Under the pieces are notes generated by a model that did no database searches, was not told the DNA's origin, and saw only the letters and a list, made by a program, of their open reading frames with translations. From Candidatus Planktophila sulfonica (lineage in GTDB: Bacteria > Actinomycetota > Actinomycetes > Nanopelagicales > Nanopelagicaceae), in the NCBI RefSeq assembly GCF_002288065.1, contig NZ_CP016773.1, positions 248,001-312,000 of the forward strand: a stretch of DNA of 64,000 nucleotides. The letters are read 5' to 3'. The position numbers were made by a program, and so were the translations under genes. Positions within the stretch are counted from its first letter, which is position 1, and every line of letters begins with the position of its first letter. Below, piece after piece: positions 38,199 through 46,201 of this stretch.

Positions 38199-39073
38199 TT
38201 TCATCTACCGAATGGCTCGTCACAGTTGGCGTGCTCGGCGCCGTTATCGTCTTCGACCTCATCCTTGCTATCGCACGTCGCAATAAAGAGACAACGTCTC
38301 GCGAAGCGATTGGTTGGACTCTCTTCTACGTAGTTGCAGCGATTGCTTTCGGTTACTTACTTCCCAACTGGGCTCCTCAGGAATACCGCAAGGAATTCAT
38401 CGCAGGATGGCTTACTGAGTACTCACTCTCAGTAGATAACCTCTTCGTATTCATCATCTTGCTCGCTAACCTCAAGATCAAGAAAGAGTCTCAGCAGCTC
38501 GTTCTTCTTTACGGAATCATGATTGCGATTGTTCTTCGCGTCATTCTCATCTTCCTTGGCGTAGCACTCGTAACTCGCTTCACTTGGGTCTTCTTCTTCT
38601 TTGGTGGCTTCCTTATCTTTACTGCTTACAAACTGGTCAACGAGAAGGAAGAAGTCGAAGGCGATGAAGCCAAGCTCGTCGGCTTCTTGCGCAAGCGCGG
38701 ATTCAGTAACTTTGGAATCGCACTCGTCGCACTCGGCGTTACAGACCTCATCTTCGCGCTCGATTCAATCCCAGCAATCTTGGGTCTAACAACAAGTAGC
38801 TACGTCGTTATCACTGCAAACATCTTTGCTCTGATGGGACTTCGCCAGCTCTACTTCTTACTCCAGGGACTCATGGATCGCTTGATTCACTTATCTCGTG
38901 GCCTTGCATTTATCTTGGCATTCATCGGCGTGAAGATGGTTCTCCACGCGATTCACAGCCTTGGCGTCCACGTTCCTGAGGTGTCACTCGAACTCAGTTT
39001 GGCTGTAATCATCACTACGCTCACTGTTACAGCGATTACTAGCCTCTACGCCACACGGAAATCTGTTAAGTAA
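38195..39073 (+). CDS. TerC/Alx family membrane protein (first copy)
   Basis: A 292-residue protein with about eight helices and the TerC signature: FIAGWLTEYSLSVDNLFVFIILL (acidic Asp in the membrane) and VTDLIFALDSIPAILGL. The family exports manganese or confers tellurite resistance. The TTG at 38195 overlaps the upstream stop (TTGA), with AGAGGA 8 bases before. Unlike the copy at 52760 it has no riboswitch and lacks the long soluble loop extension. Confidence 0.9.
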   Translation: MISSTEWLVTVGVLGAVIVFDLILAIARRNKETTSREAIGWTLFYVVAAIAFGYLLPNWAPQEYRKEFIAGWLTEYSLSVDNLFVFIILLANLKIKKESQQLVLLYGIMIAIVLRVILIFLGVALVTRFTWVFFFFGGFLIFTAYKLVNEKEEVEGDEAKLVGFLRKRGFSNFGIALVALGVTDLIFALDSIPAILGLTTSSYVVITANIFALMGLRQLYFLLQGLMDRLIHLSRGLAFILAFIGVKMVLHAIHSLGVHVPEVSLELSLAVIITTLTVTAITSLYATRKSVK

Positions 39074-39094
39074 TCTCGCGTACCATTAGGTAAC

Positions 39095-39443
39095 GAAGAG
39101 TCGCCCGGATCACCGCGTTGCAGAAATGCACCGAGGAAAGTCCGGACTTCACAGAGCAAGGTGGTGGGTAACGCCCACCTGGAGCAATCCACGGGAAAGT
39201 GCAACAGAAAGTAAACCGCCAATAGCAATATTGGTAAGGGTGAAACGGCGGTGTAAGAGACCACCAGTACGAGTAGCAATATTCGTAGCTATGTAAACCC
39301 CACCTGAAGCAAGACCAAGAAGATAGTGCGTTGCTCGCGCAAGCTATCGGGTAGGTTGCTTGAATCTGTAAGTAATTACAGATCTAGATGGATGGTGATC
39401 GGTTCGCAAGAACTACAGGATCCGGCTTATAGGGCGACTCTTC
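39095..39443 (+). ncRNA. rnpB: RNase P RNA, bacterial type A
   Basis: The catalytic RNA that trims tRNA 5' leaders. The end helix P1 is perfect: GAAGAGTCGCCC (39095-39106) with GGGCGACTCTTC (39432-39443). Conserved cores are GAGGAAAGTCCGGAC at about 39143-39157, and near the 3' end ACAGGATCCGGCTTA. A TACCAT at 39081-39086 could be its -10 box. The RNA starts 21 bases after terC, and its last base lies in the stop codon of the opposing gene. Confidence 0.96.
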
Positions 39444-39991
39444 TACTTAATTGAATTTTGCACGAAGCCAGCAATCGGCAAGATGTACTTCAAGACAAGT
39501 CCAAGTCCGAGAGTTGTCAGCAAAGCACCTGATGATCCATATACGTGATACTGAGCCTCAGGATCGACAATCACTTTAGAAGTGATGAACCATGCAAGCG
39601 ACCAAGCCACCGCAGTGCTGAAGGCCCAGATAGTTACAAATTTAGGATCTCGTGTCTGCGACAGTGACTGAGCAATTCCGATGAGAAGCCCAGCGACCAA
39701 GCCAGATCCGGCTAAAGATGCAGAATCGAACTTAAAGGAAAATGCATAAGAATTAATCAGGGCTGCAACAGTTGCTGCGATAGCTGTAGCCGCTATCCAC
39801 GAAGTTGAAATTCCATACTTCTTGAGTGACAAGTACTGGATGAGTCCTACGACCAAGCCAACGATTAATCCGCCGCCAACAGATCTTGCGACCGAGCTCG
39901 CTGGTCCGAAGATCAATTTGGCGAGCAGCCCACCAATTGGGAAGGCAAGGAATGTAGGTGTCCAGCGAAGTAAGAGTTCAGTCATTTTCAT
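39443..39991 (-). CDS. Unknown integral membrane protein
   Basis: About 182 residues with five or six predicted helices rich in Gly, Ala and Leu (for example VGGGLIVGLVVGLIQYLSL and GSGLVAGLLIGIAQSL). Two internal segments look like a duplicated hairpin. I do not recognise the family. The start is put at 39991 because the -10 box TAAAAT (39999-40004) stands 7 bases upstream; the frame also opens at a TTG two codons earlier. Confidence 0.6.
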   Translation of the reverse strand: MKMTELLLRWTPTFLAFPIGGLLAKLIFGPASSVARSVGGGLIVGLVVGLIQYLSLKKYGISTSWIAATAIAATVAALINSYAFSFKFDSASLAGSGLVAGLLIGIAQSLSQTRDPKFVTIWAFSTAVAWSLAWFITSKVIVDPEAQYHVYGSSGALLTTLGLGLVLKYILPIAGFVQNSIK

Positions 39992-40006
39992 GCACAAAAT
40001 TTTAAA

Positions 40007-40474
40007 CTAACGGGCAAGAAAAAGAGCTAACGACTCAAGGTAGCTATTCATGCCTGCCTGAGCCATTTCTGCTTGGCCGTCTGGGAGTTCTCCAAACTGA
40101 GAAAACTTCGACCATGAGTTAGATCCACGATTCTCGAATTCAATTCGGATTAAGTGCGATTCAGTTGTGAAATCTTTTGCCGCAAACTCTTCAGGCGACG
40201 TCGTGTAGTGCAATGTGTGCTCAATCAATATGCTCTTCTCAATTGCTGAGTACTTTCCAAAGAAGTAGGCAGTGAAGCCTTGCTCAGGTACTTCGACTCC
40301 ACAAGTCCAGAGCCCACCAATAGTTAGATCTGAAACAGTTGCACCTTTGGTGGAACCTAGATCAGTCGGGAAATACCAGGATTCAAGTTCGGACGCGTCA
40401 GTCCATGCCTTCCAAAGTCGATCTATTGAAACGGGATACTCGCGCTCTACCGAATACAGAAATGCATGGGTCAT
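40007..40474 (-). CDS. SRPBCC/AHSA1-type protein
   Basis: A 155-residue START-like fold protein. The N-terminal REYPVSIDRLWKAWTDASELESWYFP is characteristic of Aha1-homologue (AHSA1) single-domain proteins. The C-terminus has the usual final helix (ELPDGQAEMAQAGMNSYLESL). It probably binds a hydrophobic ligand; function unknown. Confidence 0.82.
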   Translation of the reverse strand: MTHAFLYSVEREYPVSIDRLWKAWTDASELESWYFPTDLGSTKGATVSDLTIGGLWTCGVEVPEQGFTAYFFGKYSAIEKSILIEHTLHYTTSPEEFAAKDFTTESHLIRIEFENRGSNSWSKFSQFGELPDGQAEMAQAGMNSYLESLALFLAR

Positions 40475-40480
40475 AGCCCA

Positions 40481-40529
40481 ACTTTATCAGCCGCAATTCC
40501 TGGCTCTGAGAAGAGCTCTCTCTTACAAT
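40481..40529. promoter_or_regulatory. Divergent leaderless promoters (AHSA1 and DUF4287 genes)
   Basis: Minus-strand TAAAGT (40481-40486) is 6 bases from the start at 40474. Plus-strand TACAAT (40524-40529) is 6 bases from ATG 40536. Confidence 0.6.
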
Positions 40530-40535
40530 TAATTC

Positions 40536-40748
40536 ATGGCAGAGAAGAAAGTAATGGGACCGGCTTCGTATTTTCCCTCGATTGAGAAGAAGTATGGAAA
40601 ACCAATCGAGCATTGGATGAAGGAACTCAAGAAAGTTTCAAAGCTTGCCCACATGGAACAGGTCGCTCACCTCAAGGAGAAGTTTGAAATGGGTCATGGC
40701 CATGCAAATGCAATAGTGGCAGTTTTTAGACAGAAGAACGGTCTTTAG
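40536..40748 (+). CDS. DUF4287 small protein
   Basis: A 70-residue basic protein. GPASYFPSIEKKYGKPIEHW at the N-terminus and MGHGHANAIVA at the C-terminus identify DUF4287. Function unknown; members are often joined to a DUF5655 or ArsR-type domain, here it stands alone. First of a run of closely spaced plus-strand small genes. Confidence 0.85.
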   Translation: MAEKKVMGPASYFPSIEKKYGKPIEHWMKELKKVSKLAHMEQVAHLKEKFEMGHGHANAIVAVFRQKNGL

Positions 40749-40750
40749 TC

Positions 40751-41107
40751 TTGGCAACAAGAGAGCAGAAGATTTATGAGATGCCCGTGGCTGATGTTTA
40801 TGTTCACTATGTAAATAAGGTGGAGCGCAAAGATCGAACCGAGGCTGAGCTAATTAAAGTCATGTGCTGGCTGACGGGCTTTGACAGTAAGACGCTTAAA
40901 CAGCACCTAAAGAACCAAACTTCATTCAGGGATTTCTTCAAAGCTGCGAAAATTCACCCCAATGCCAAGCTGATAACAGGGTCCATTTGTGGCGTGAAGA
41001 TTGCAGATATCGAGGATCCTCTGATGAAGAAGATTCGCTATATGGACAAGCTCGTTGACGAGATTGCTAAGGGACGCCCAATGGAGAAGATTCTTCGGGA
41101 AGCCTAA
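40751..41107 (+). CDS. DUF2200 protein
   Basis: A 118-residue protein with the DUF2200 pattern: KIYEMPVADVYVHYVNKVER at the start and the well-conserved ICGVKIADIEDPLMKKIRYMDKLVDE with KGRPMEKILR at the end. It begins at TTG, only two bases after the preceding stop, which is needed to include the conserved first strand. Function unknown. Confidence 0.82.
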   Translation: MATREQKIYEMPVADVYVHYVNKVERKDRTEAELIKVMCWLTGFDSKTLKQHLKNQTSFRDFFKAAKIHPNAKLITGSICGVKIADIEDPLMKKIRYMDKLVDEIAKGRPMEKILREA

Positions 41108-41108
41108 G

Positions 41109-41114
41109 TAGACT
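41109..41114 (+). promoter_or_regulatory. -10 box TAGACT of leaderless YCII gene
   Basis: TAGACT, 6 bases before ATG 41121; it begins two bases after the previous stop codon. Confidence 0.6.
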
Positions 41115-41120
41115 TAGGAA

Positions 41121-41453
41121 ATGGCTAGATACATTATTTATTTCAATCAACAGTGGGTGGGCGATCACCCGGCTGAATGGTATGAACCACGCGGTCCGCT
41201 TGCTCGCGCTGTAGTCGCAGAGATGGAAGAAGCGGGTGTTCTAGTTTTTGCAGGTGGCCTCGTAGAAGAAATCGAAGAAGCATTTGGGTCAGATGAAAAT
41301 GGAGTCATTAGCGGTCCAATCACAGCTGATGGAGAATTTCTTGGGGGAATGACCATTATCGATGTAGCTACAGATGAAGATGCAAAATTCTGGGGCTCAA
41401 AAATCGGAATCGCTTGCGGTTGGCCTCAAGAGATTCGTAAATTTAAAGGATAA
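41121..41453 (+). CDS. YCII-related protein
   Basis: A 110-residue dimeric alpha-beta barrel protein of the YCII/DGPF group. The pattern is a first strand ARYIIYFNQQW, a helix with ARAVVAEMEEAGVLVFAGGL, and a C-terminal GMTIIDVATDEDAKFWGSKI. Related proteins near sigma factors act on small substrates; here there is no sigma gene. Function unknown. Confidence 0.78.
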   Translation: MARYIIYFNQQWVGDHPAEWYEPRGPLARAVVAEMEEAGVLVFAGGLVEEIEEAFGSDENGVISGPITADGEFLGGMTIIDVATDEDAKFWGSKIGIACGWPQEIRKFKG

Positions 41454-41458
41454 GTAAA

Positions 41459-41464
41459 TAGACT
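41459..41464 (+). promoter_or_regulatory. -10 box TAGACT of leaderless yjdM
   Basis: TAGACT, 7 bases before ATG 41472. Confidence 0.55.
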
Positions 41465-41471
41465 TCAGGAC

Positions 41472-41816
41472 ATGAGCGATCAACTTCCTCCATGTCCTGA
41501 ATGTAAATCTGAATACTCATACGAAATGGGCGAACTACTCGTCTGCCCTGAATGTGCTCACGAGTGGAACCCGAATGACATAGAAGTCGAGACTGTTCGT
41601 GTCATCAAAGATGCTTCGGGAAATGTCCTTGTCGATGGCGATGATGTAACTATCGTGAAGGATATGAAGGTCAAAGGAAGCTCAAATACTTTGAAAGTCG
41701 GAACGAAGGTACGAGGAATTCGTCTTGTAGATGGTCCAGGAGATCACGATATCGAGGCGAAGGTTGATGGTTTTGGGCCGATGAATTTGAAATCAAGCAT
41801 TGTGAGAAAGGCTTAA
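41472..41816 (+). CDS. yjdM: YjdM/PhnA family zinc-ribbon protein
   Basis: A 114-residue protein formerly linked by name to alkylphosphonate use. The N-terminal zinc ribbon is [21 protein letters not shown]. It is followed by the PhnA domain: [19 protein letters not shown] and [19 protein letters not shown]. The function in phosphonate metabolism is not established. Confidence 0.9.
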   Translation: MSDQLPPCPECKSEYSYEMGELLVCPECAHEWNPNDIEVETVRVIKDASGNVLVDGDDVTIVKDMKVKGSSNTLKVGTKVRGIRLVDGPGDHDIEAKVDGFGPMNLKSSIVRKA

Positions 41817-41819
41817 ACG

Positions 41820-42308
41820 ATGACTGAAGGCAAGATTCGATCTGAAATTCTAGAAACAGGTAATCCCAAGATAAAATCTGCACGCATTGTCGTTGAGGCG
41901 TCTCCAGCAATAATTTTTGCAATCCTTGCGAACCCAAAGCGCCATAAAGATATTGACGGAAGCGCAACGGTCACTGCGAATGTCAGCGGTCCAGATGCAT
42001 TAGTCCTAGGGTCAAAATTTGGTATGAAGATGCGCCTAGGAATCACGTACTGGATTAGAAATACAGTTGTGGAATACAAACAGGATGAGTTAATTGCTTG
42101 GCGACATTTTGGCCGTTGGAGATGGCGATACGAACTCGTGGATCTAGGTAATGGCTCAACTCAAGTTACTGAAACCTTCGACGGCTCCTTTGCACCCGAA
42201 CTTGCTCAGAGATGGCTCAACTTCCGCAAGGCTTATCCATGGACCCAGCTCGCTGTTGCAAAGTCATTGGTCCGCTTGAAGGCAGTAGCAGAAAGAGAGG
42301 AAAAGTAA
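41820..42308 (+). CDS. SRPBCC (polyketide cyclase-like) protein
   Basis: A 162-residue START-like protein. It has the opening strand-helix ARIVVEASPAIIFAILANPKRHKDIDGS, a middle ELIAWRHFGRWRWRYEL and a C-terminal helix. Members bind lipids or polyketides. It overlaps the next small gene by one base (TAATG). Confidence 0.78.
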   Translation: MTEGKIRSEILETGNPKIKSARIVVEASPAIIFAILANPKRHKDIDGSATVTANVSGPDALVLGSKFGMKMRLGITYWIRNTVVEYKQDELIAWRHFGRWRWRYELVDLGNGSTQVTETFDGSFAPELAQRWLNFRKAYPWTQLAVAKSLVRLKAVAEREEK

Positions 42309-42484
42309 TGAATGGAATAAGGAGCTTCTTGCTCAACATATTCGCGATACTTTTTGGAGCGCTAGCGATTATCTCGGGCGAAGCCGATGATTCACCTGGG
42401 CTTCAAGGGATTGGCCTGATCGTCTTGATTATCGTTTTTGTAAAGTCATTCAAGAAATGGCAGAATTTAAGAAAGAGCAAGTAA
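42308..42484 (+). CDS. Small two-helix membrane protein
   Basis: A 58-residue protein starting at ATG 42308, with two hydrophobic segments (SFLLNIFAILFGALAIIS and GIGLIVLIIVFV) and a basic tail (KSFKKWQNLRKSK). No known family recognised. The one-base overlap with the preceding gene supports the start; the upstream open frame is a shadow of that gene. Confidence 0.6.
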   Translation: MNGIRSFLLNIFAILFGALAIISGEADDSPGLQGIGLIVLIIVFVKSFKKWQNLRKSK

Positions 42485-42493
42485 AGGGATCCC

Positions 42494-42817
42494 ATGAAAT
42501 TTCTTATCTCAGTAATCGATGATCTCTCTAACTCAGGCACACCTGCTGAGATGGAGGCAATTAACGCCTTTAATGATGGACTTCGCAATAACGGCCAGTG
42601 GATCTTTGCTTGGGGACTTCAAGCTCCCGAAACTGCAACAGTGATTGATAATCGCAATGGCGCAAATACCGAGACAGGTAAGCCGCTATTCGAGGCAAAA
42701 GAGAACTTCAGCGGCCTATGGCTTATCGAAGCTGCAGATGCAGAGACAGCCAAGAAGCTCGCTTATGACGCATCAAAGGCTTGCAATAGAAAAGTTGAGC
42801 TTCGACCGCTTCACTAA
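42494..42817 (+). CDS. YCII-related protein (second copy)
   Basis: A 107-residue alpha-beta barrel protein: MKFLISVIDD, then EAINAFNDGLRNNGQWIFAWGL, and FSGLWLIEAADAETAKKLA. It is related to the DGPF/YCII group like the gene at 41121, but diverged. Function unknown. AAAGGGA precedes the ATG. Confidence 0.7.
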   Translation: MKFLISVIDDLSNSGTPAEMEAINAFNDGLRNNGQWIFAWGLQAPETATVIDNRNGANTETGKPLFEAKENFSGLWLIEAADAETAKKLAYDASKACNRKVELRPLH

Positions 42818-42851
42818 CTAGTTGAAGAAAGCGATGAGTTAATCGTGGGTG

Positions 42852-43214
42852 TTACTGAGCCATGATTGCATCGTGTACATATTGCGCTAAGCCGTTTACG
42901 CGACCGTCGTAATACTTCTTAAATCGAGGATCTTGCACATACATAAGCGCGAGGTTCTTCTGCATCTCTACTGAACATTCGTAGAACCATTTGGAGATAG
43001 CTTCTCGATGAGCGACAACGGCTCTTTGTGCTTCGGGGGCATGAATTGAAATGCTATTTCCGAATGCATAAACAAAGAGTTCAGTTGCTGCCTCTTGATC
43101 GACCTTTGCGGCAGCGAAGTCGGCGTGGGTGTACTTAGAAGTCCGGGACTGAGATTGGGCATAAGCCTCGGTATCTCCCCAGCGCTCCTGGACCTCGTTT
43201 TCGTACTGCTCCAT
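42852..43214 (-). CDS. Stand-alone TipAS antibiotic-recognition domain
   Basis: A 120-residue globin-like domain as found at the C-terminus of the MerR regulator TipAL, which binds thiopeptide antibiotics covalently. Recognisable parts are RWGDTEAYAQSQSRTSKYTHADF, HREAISKWFYECSVEMQKNLALMYVQDPRF and AQYVHDAI. It lacks the DNA-binding MerR half. A cysteine (in YECS) is at the position near the thiostrepton-reactive Cys of TipA. The start at 43214 has a -10 TAACCT 7 bases upstream; the open frame extends further but overlaps the next gene. Confidence 0.85.
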   Translation of the reverse strand: MEQYENEVQERWGDTEAYAQSQSRTSKYTHADFAAAKVDQEAATELFVYAFGNSISIHAPEAQRAVVAHREAISKWFYECSVEMQKNLALMYVQDPRFKKYYDGRVNGLAQYVHDAIMAQ

Positions 43215-43221
43215 GATCGAG

Positions 43222-43227
43222 AGGTTA
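43222..43227 (-). promoter_or_regulatory. -10 box TAACCT of leaderless TipAS gene
   Basis: Minus-strand TAACCT, 7 bases before the ATG at 43214 and overlapping the end of the upstream EamA gene. Confidence 0.5.
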
Positions 43228-44121
43228 CCTTTTATTGACGTTGGACAGCGCCCACAAAACGCAGAGAACAATGCCGATGGCAGATAGAACCATTGTCAGA
43301 GTTACGGATTCGCCGAGCAAAAGTGCAGACCAACCCAAAGTCATGATTGCTTGTAGTTGCTGCACCTGAGACCCATGGGCAACACCGAAATCACGAAGTC
43401 CGCGATACCAAGCAAAGAAACCTAAGTACATGGATGAGAAACCGATGGCGAGTAAGCCAAAGAGCGCATCACCGTGGAAATCGTAAGAAGTGTTCGTCTG
43501 GGCATACACAATCGCTGATGCTGGAATCGCAATTGGCATACTGACAACAACAACCCATGAAATAACCTGCCAGCCGGGCATGTAAGAAGTCAGTGAAGCG
43601 CCTTCTACGTAGCAATAAGAAGAGGCAATCACCGCACCGATGATTAAGAGATCGGTGAATAAATCAGAGTCAGAAGTGCCGCCTCGGGTAATTGAGAAAG
43701 CGATGAGCAGAACGGTTCCAAGACTTGAAGCGACCCAGAAAGATATGCCTGGATGCTTTCTATGCTTAATCACCGCGATGATTGCAGTTACAAGAGGCAT
43801 CACTGCTGCAATAACTGAGACGTGCGCAGATGTGGTCCGTTGAAGAGCGAGTGCAATTAAAATTGGCCACCCGAAGACTGCGCCAAGTGCCGTGAATGCA
43901 GTTGGTCGCCATAGTTCTCGTGGAAGTTTTGGAACTTTTGCAATAATCATCAGCGGAATTGCCAGGCTCGCTGCAATGACTGGGCGAGCAAAGGCAGTAA
44001 ATAGTGGGTCAAAACTCTTGAGCGCTAGCTTGGTAAAAGGGAGAGAAAGTGAGAATGCAAAGATTCCAAGGAAGGCAAAGAAGAGACCGCTTCGCTGAGT
44101 TTTAGTAAGTGAAGCGGCCAT
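43225..44121 (-). CDS. EamA/DMT family transporter
   Basis: A 298-residue protein with ten helices in two EamA repeats (about 10-140 and 155-290). It follows iolG by only 4 bases, so it belongs to the inositol operon and may move a related metabolite across the membrane. The substrate is not predictable from sequence. Confidence 0.87.
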   Translation of the reverse strand: MAASLTKTQRSGLFFAFLGIFAFSLSLPFTKLALKSFDPLFTAFARPVIAASLAIPLMIIAKVPKLPRELWRPTAFTALGAVFGWPILIALALQRTTSAHVSVIAAVMPLVTAIIAVIKHRKHPGISFWVASSLGTVLLIAFSITRGGTSDSDLFTDLLIIGAVIASSYCYVEGASLTSYMPGWQVISWVVVVSMPIAIPASAIVYAQTNTSYDFHGDALFGLLAIGFSSMYLGFFAWYRGLRDFGVAHGSQVQQLQAIMTLGWSALLLGESVTLTMVLSAIGIVLCVLWALSNVNKR

Positions 44122-44125
44122 CTAC

Positions 44126-45133
44126 TTAGTTGAGATTTACCTTTACTGATTTTCCAGTGCGAGCTGACTCGTGAGCTGCATCGGCAAGGATTAACGCTGC
44201 GCGGCCATCGTCGTAGGTAGATCCAAGGACCTTGCCAGTCTTAATTCCTTCAACGAAGAGCTTGAGTTCATTGCGGTATGAATCTGCGTAGCGCTCGAGG
44301 AAGAAGTCCATAAACGGTTCTCCTGCAGTCGTTGCATCCTTAGTAAATGACTTCACTGTCGAGTCAGAGAGGTTGCTAATCTGAAGCATTCCCTTATCGC
44401 CGAAGATCTCAGCACGTTGGTCATATCCAAATGCTGCGTGGCGTGAATTCACGATAGTGACAAGCTCGTTATTTGCACCCTTCATGACAACGCTGACGTT
44501 ATCGAAGTCGCCTTCTTCTTTGATGTAATCACAGAAGCTATTGGCACCAAATGCAGTTACTTCAAGGATATTTGGCACAAAGTTACGCGCCATATCGAAG
44601 TCATGGATTGTCATATCGCGGAAGATTCCGCCAGAGACAGCAATGTAAGCCTGTGGAGCAGGTCCTGGGTCGCGGCTAGTAAGGATTACTTGCTCGATAG
44701 TTCCGATAGTTCCATCGACAACTTTTGCCTTAAGTGCCAAGTATTGAGGATCTTGACGTCGGTTAAATCCAAGAGTGATGTTGATCTTCGCCGCATTTGC
44801 TTGCGCGCGGAACTCTTCAACGTTCTTGATATCAAGATCAAGTGGCTTCTCGCAGAGTGCGTGCACGCCAGCGGCAATACATTCACGAATGAGTGGAATG
44901 TGTGTTGCAGTTGGTGAGCCAATGATGACCGCATCAACTTCACCTGAAGCGATAACTGCTGAAGGGTCGCTTGAAACCTTGCCACCGAATGCAGCAGTTA
45001 CCTTCTTGGCATTCTCTTCAAAGGGATCAACTACATAGACAAGCTCAAGTTCGGGGGTGTCATTGACGCTTCCAGCATGGACATAACCAATACGCCCTGC
45101 GCCAATAATTGCGATTCTGATTTTCTGAGTCAT
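44126..45133 (-). CDS. iolG: Inositol 2-dehydrogenase
   Basis: Oxidises myo-inositol to 2-keto-myo-inositol with NAD. The Rossmann GAGRIG (about 11-16), the catalytic EKP motif (CEKPLDLD) and the GGIFRDMTIHDFDMARN segment with the catalytic Asp/His are typical of IolG. The length of 335 is normal. It sits in a cluster with iolB, iolD, iolE and mmsA, which supports the assignment. Besides operon transcription, a -10 TAGGCT lies 6 bases before its ATG. Confidence 0.93.
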   Translation of the reverse strand: MTQKIRIAIIGAGRIGYVHAGSVNDTPELELVYVVDPFEENAKKVTAAFGGKVSSDPSAVIASGEVDAVIIGSPTATHIPLIRECIAAGVHALCEKPLDLDIKNVEEFRAQANAAKINITLGFNRRQDPQYLALKAKVVDGTIGTIEQVILTSRDPGPAPQAYIAVSGGIFRDMTIHDFDMARNFVPNILEVTAFGANSFCDYIKEEGDFDNVSVVMKGANNELVTIVNSRHAAFGYDQRAEIFGDKGMLQISNLSDSTVKSFTKDATTAGEPFMDFFLERYADSYRNELKLFVEGIKTGKVLGSTYDDGRAALILADAAHESARTGKSVKVNLN

Positions 45134-45139
45134 TGCGTG

Positions 45140-45145
45140 AGCCTA
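45140..45145 (-). promoter_or_regulatory. -10 box TAGGCT before iolG
   Basis: Minus-strand TAGGCT, 6 bases before the iolG ATG, within the 36-base gap after the preceding operon gene. It is a candidate internal leaderless promoter. Confidence 0.55.
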
Positions 45146-45169
45146 TTCCTTGATTCGTAGTTGGTGAAC

Positions 45170-46192
45170 TTACTTGTAGCGAGTCCCGATGAGATTGCCA
45201 ATCTCAAGAACGGTCTTGATATTAGAAAGTGAATCGTGGTGGGTATAGAGAGGTCCCTCAAGAAGTCCCTGTTCAACATATTGAGCAAAGGCATGCACTT
45301 GATAGATAAGGCCGAGATGCTCGGGGATTCCAAGTTCATCCACCCACGTGGTCTGCGCTCCGTTGAATGTGGATTCATGGAAGGTAATCGAAGATGGGGT
45401 AAACCAAGGTGTTCCAAAGGTGATTGCACCCTTTGAGCCAGATACGCCAGCCCAGTGTGGAAGCGTTGTACGAGCTGAAAGAACGAAGTTAGAACGTGAT
45501 CCATTGGCAAAGCGCATAAATGCGTGGGTCTCTTCATCAATATCGTTGGGATGTAACTTTCCAAAGGCGTGAATCTCAGTTGGATTACCAAGGAACTGCT
45601 GCGAAAGAGCTGCTGGGTAGATTCCCATATCGATGATGGGATTTCCGCCGCCCAAGGTGAAGAGACGTGTCACTTCGAGATTGTTCTGGCAGAAGTTAGA
45701 GACAACGAGCTCGACATCTCCGAGGGCGCCATCAGCAACGAGTTGGCGCGCAATATCCATCTGCGGCAAGAAGCGAGTCCACATTGCTTCCATCGCAAGG
45801 ACCTTCTTCGCCTTTGCTGCGGCATAAATCTGCTCAGCTTCTGCGTAATCCATAGTGATGGGCTTTTCGATGAGAACATGCTTGCCAGCGTTGATAGCAA
45901 CGAGTGCAACTTCTAAACGATCAGATGGCAGCGTGCCGATATAGATTGCATCGATATCTTCGCGCGCTGCTAACTCTTCATATGAGTTGTGGAATGAATC
46001 AAGGTTCCACTTCTGTGCAAATGCCTCGGCCTTACCTGGTGTGCGTGATGCAACAGTAACAAATTGCTGAGTTGAATTAAGTTGCGCAGTCTTGACCATC
46101 GCATCTGAAATCCACCCTGCACCAAAAATTCCCCAGCGAAGTGGCTTTGAATCAGCTGCTGAAAACACATGTGGCTTTGGAAGTGCGGTCAT
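45170..46192 (-). CDS. Gfo/Idh/MocA family oxidoreductase
   Basis: A 340-residue NAD(P)-dependent sugar or inositol dehydrogenase. The Rossmann GIFGAGWISDAMV (about 21-33), the EKP motif (IEKPITMD) and the GGGNPIIDMGIYP segment are present. It is a second dehydrogenase beside iolG; scyllo-inositol or an inositol methyl ether are plausible substrates, by inference from context. TAAGGT 6 bases upstream could act as a -10 or as a ribosome-binding site. Confidence 0.87.
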   Translation of the reverse strand: MTALPKPHVFSAADSKPLRWGIFGAGWISDAMVKTAQLNSTQQFVTVASRTPGKAEAFAQKWNLDSFHNSYEELAAREDIDAIYIGTLPSDRLEVALVAINAGKHVLIEKPITMDYAEAEQIYAAAKAKKVLAMEAMWTRFLPQMDIARQLVADGALGDVELVVSNFCQNNLEVTRLFTLGGGNPIIDMGIYPAALSQQFLGNPTEIHAFGKLHPNDIDEETHAFMRFANGSRSNFVLSARTTLPHWAGVSGSKGAITFGTPWFTPSSITFHESTFNGAQTTWVDELGIPEHLGLIYQVHAFAQYVEQGLLEGPLYTHHDSLSNIKTVLEIGNLIGTRYK

Positions 46193-46201
46193 TGCTTCAC
46201 C

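Noticed and set aside
34688-43214. Integrated element bounded by tRNA-Val
   Set aside because: No integrase, transposase or second copy of the tRNA 3' end was seen; kept only as a possible accessory region in the findings.
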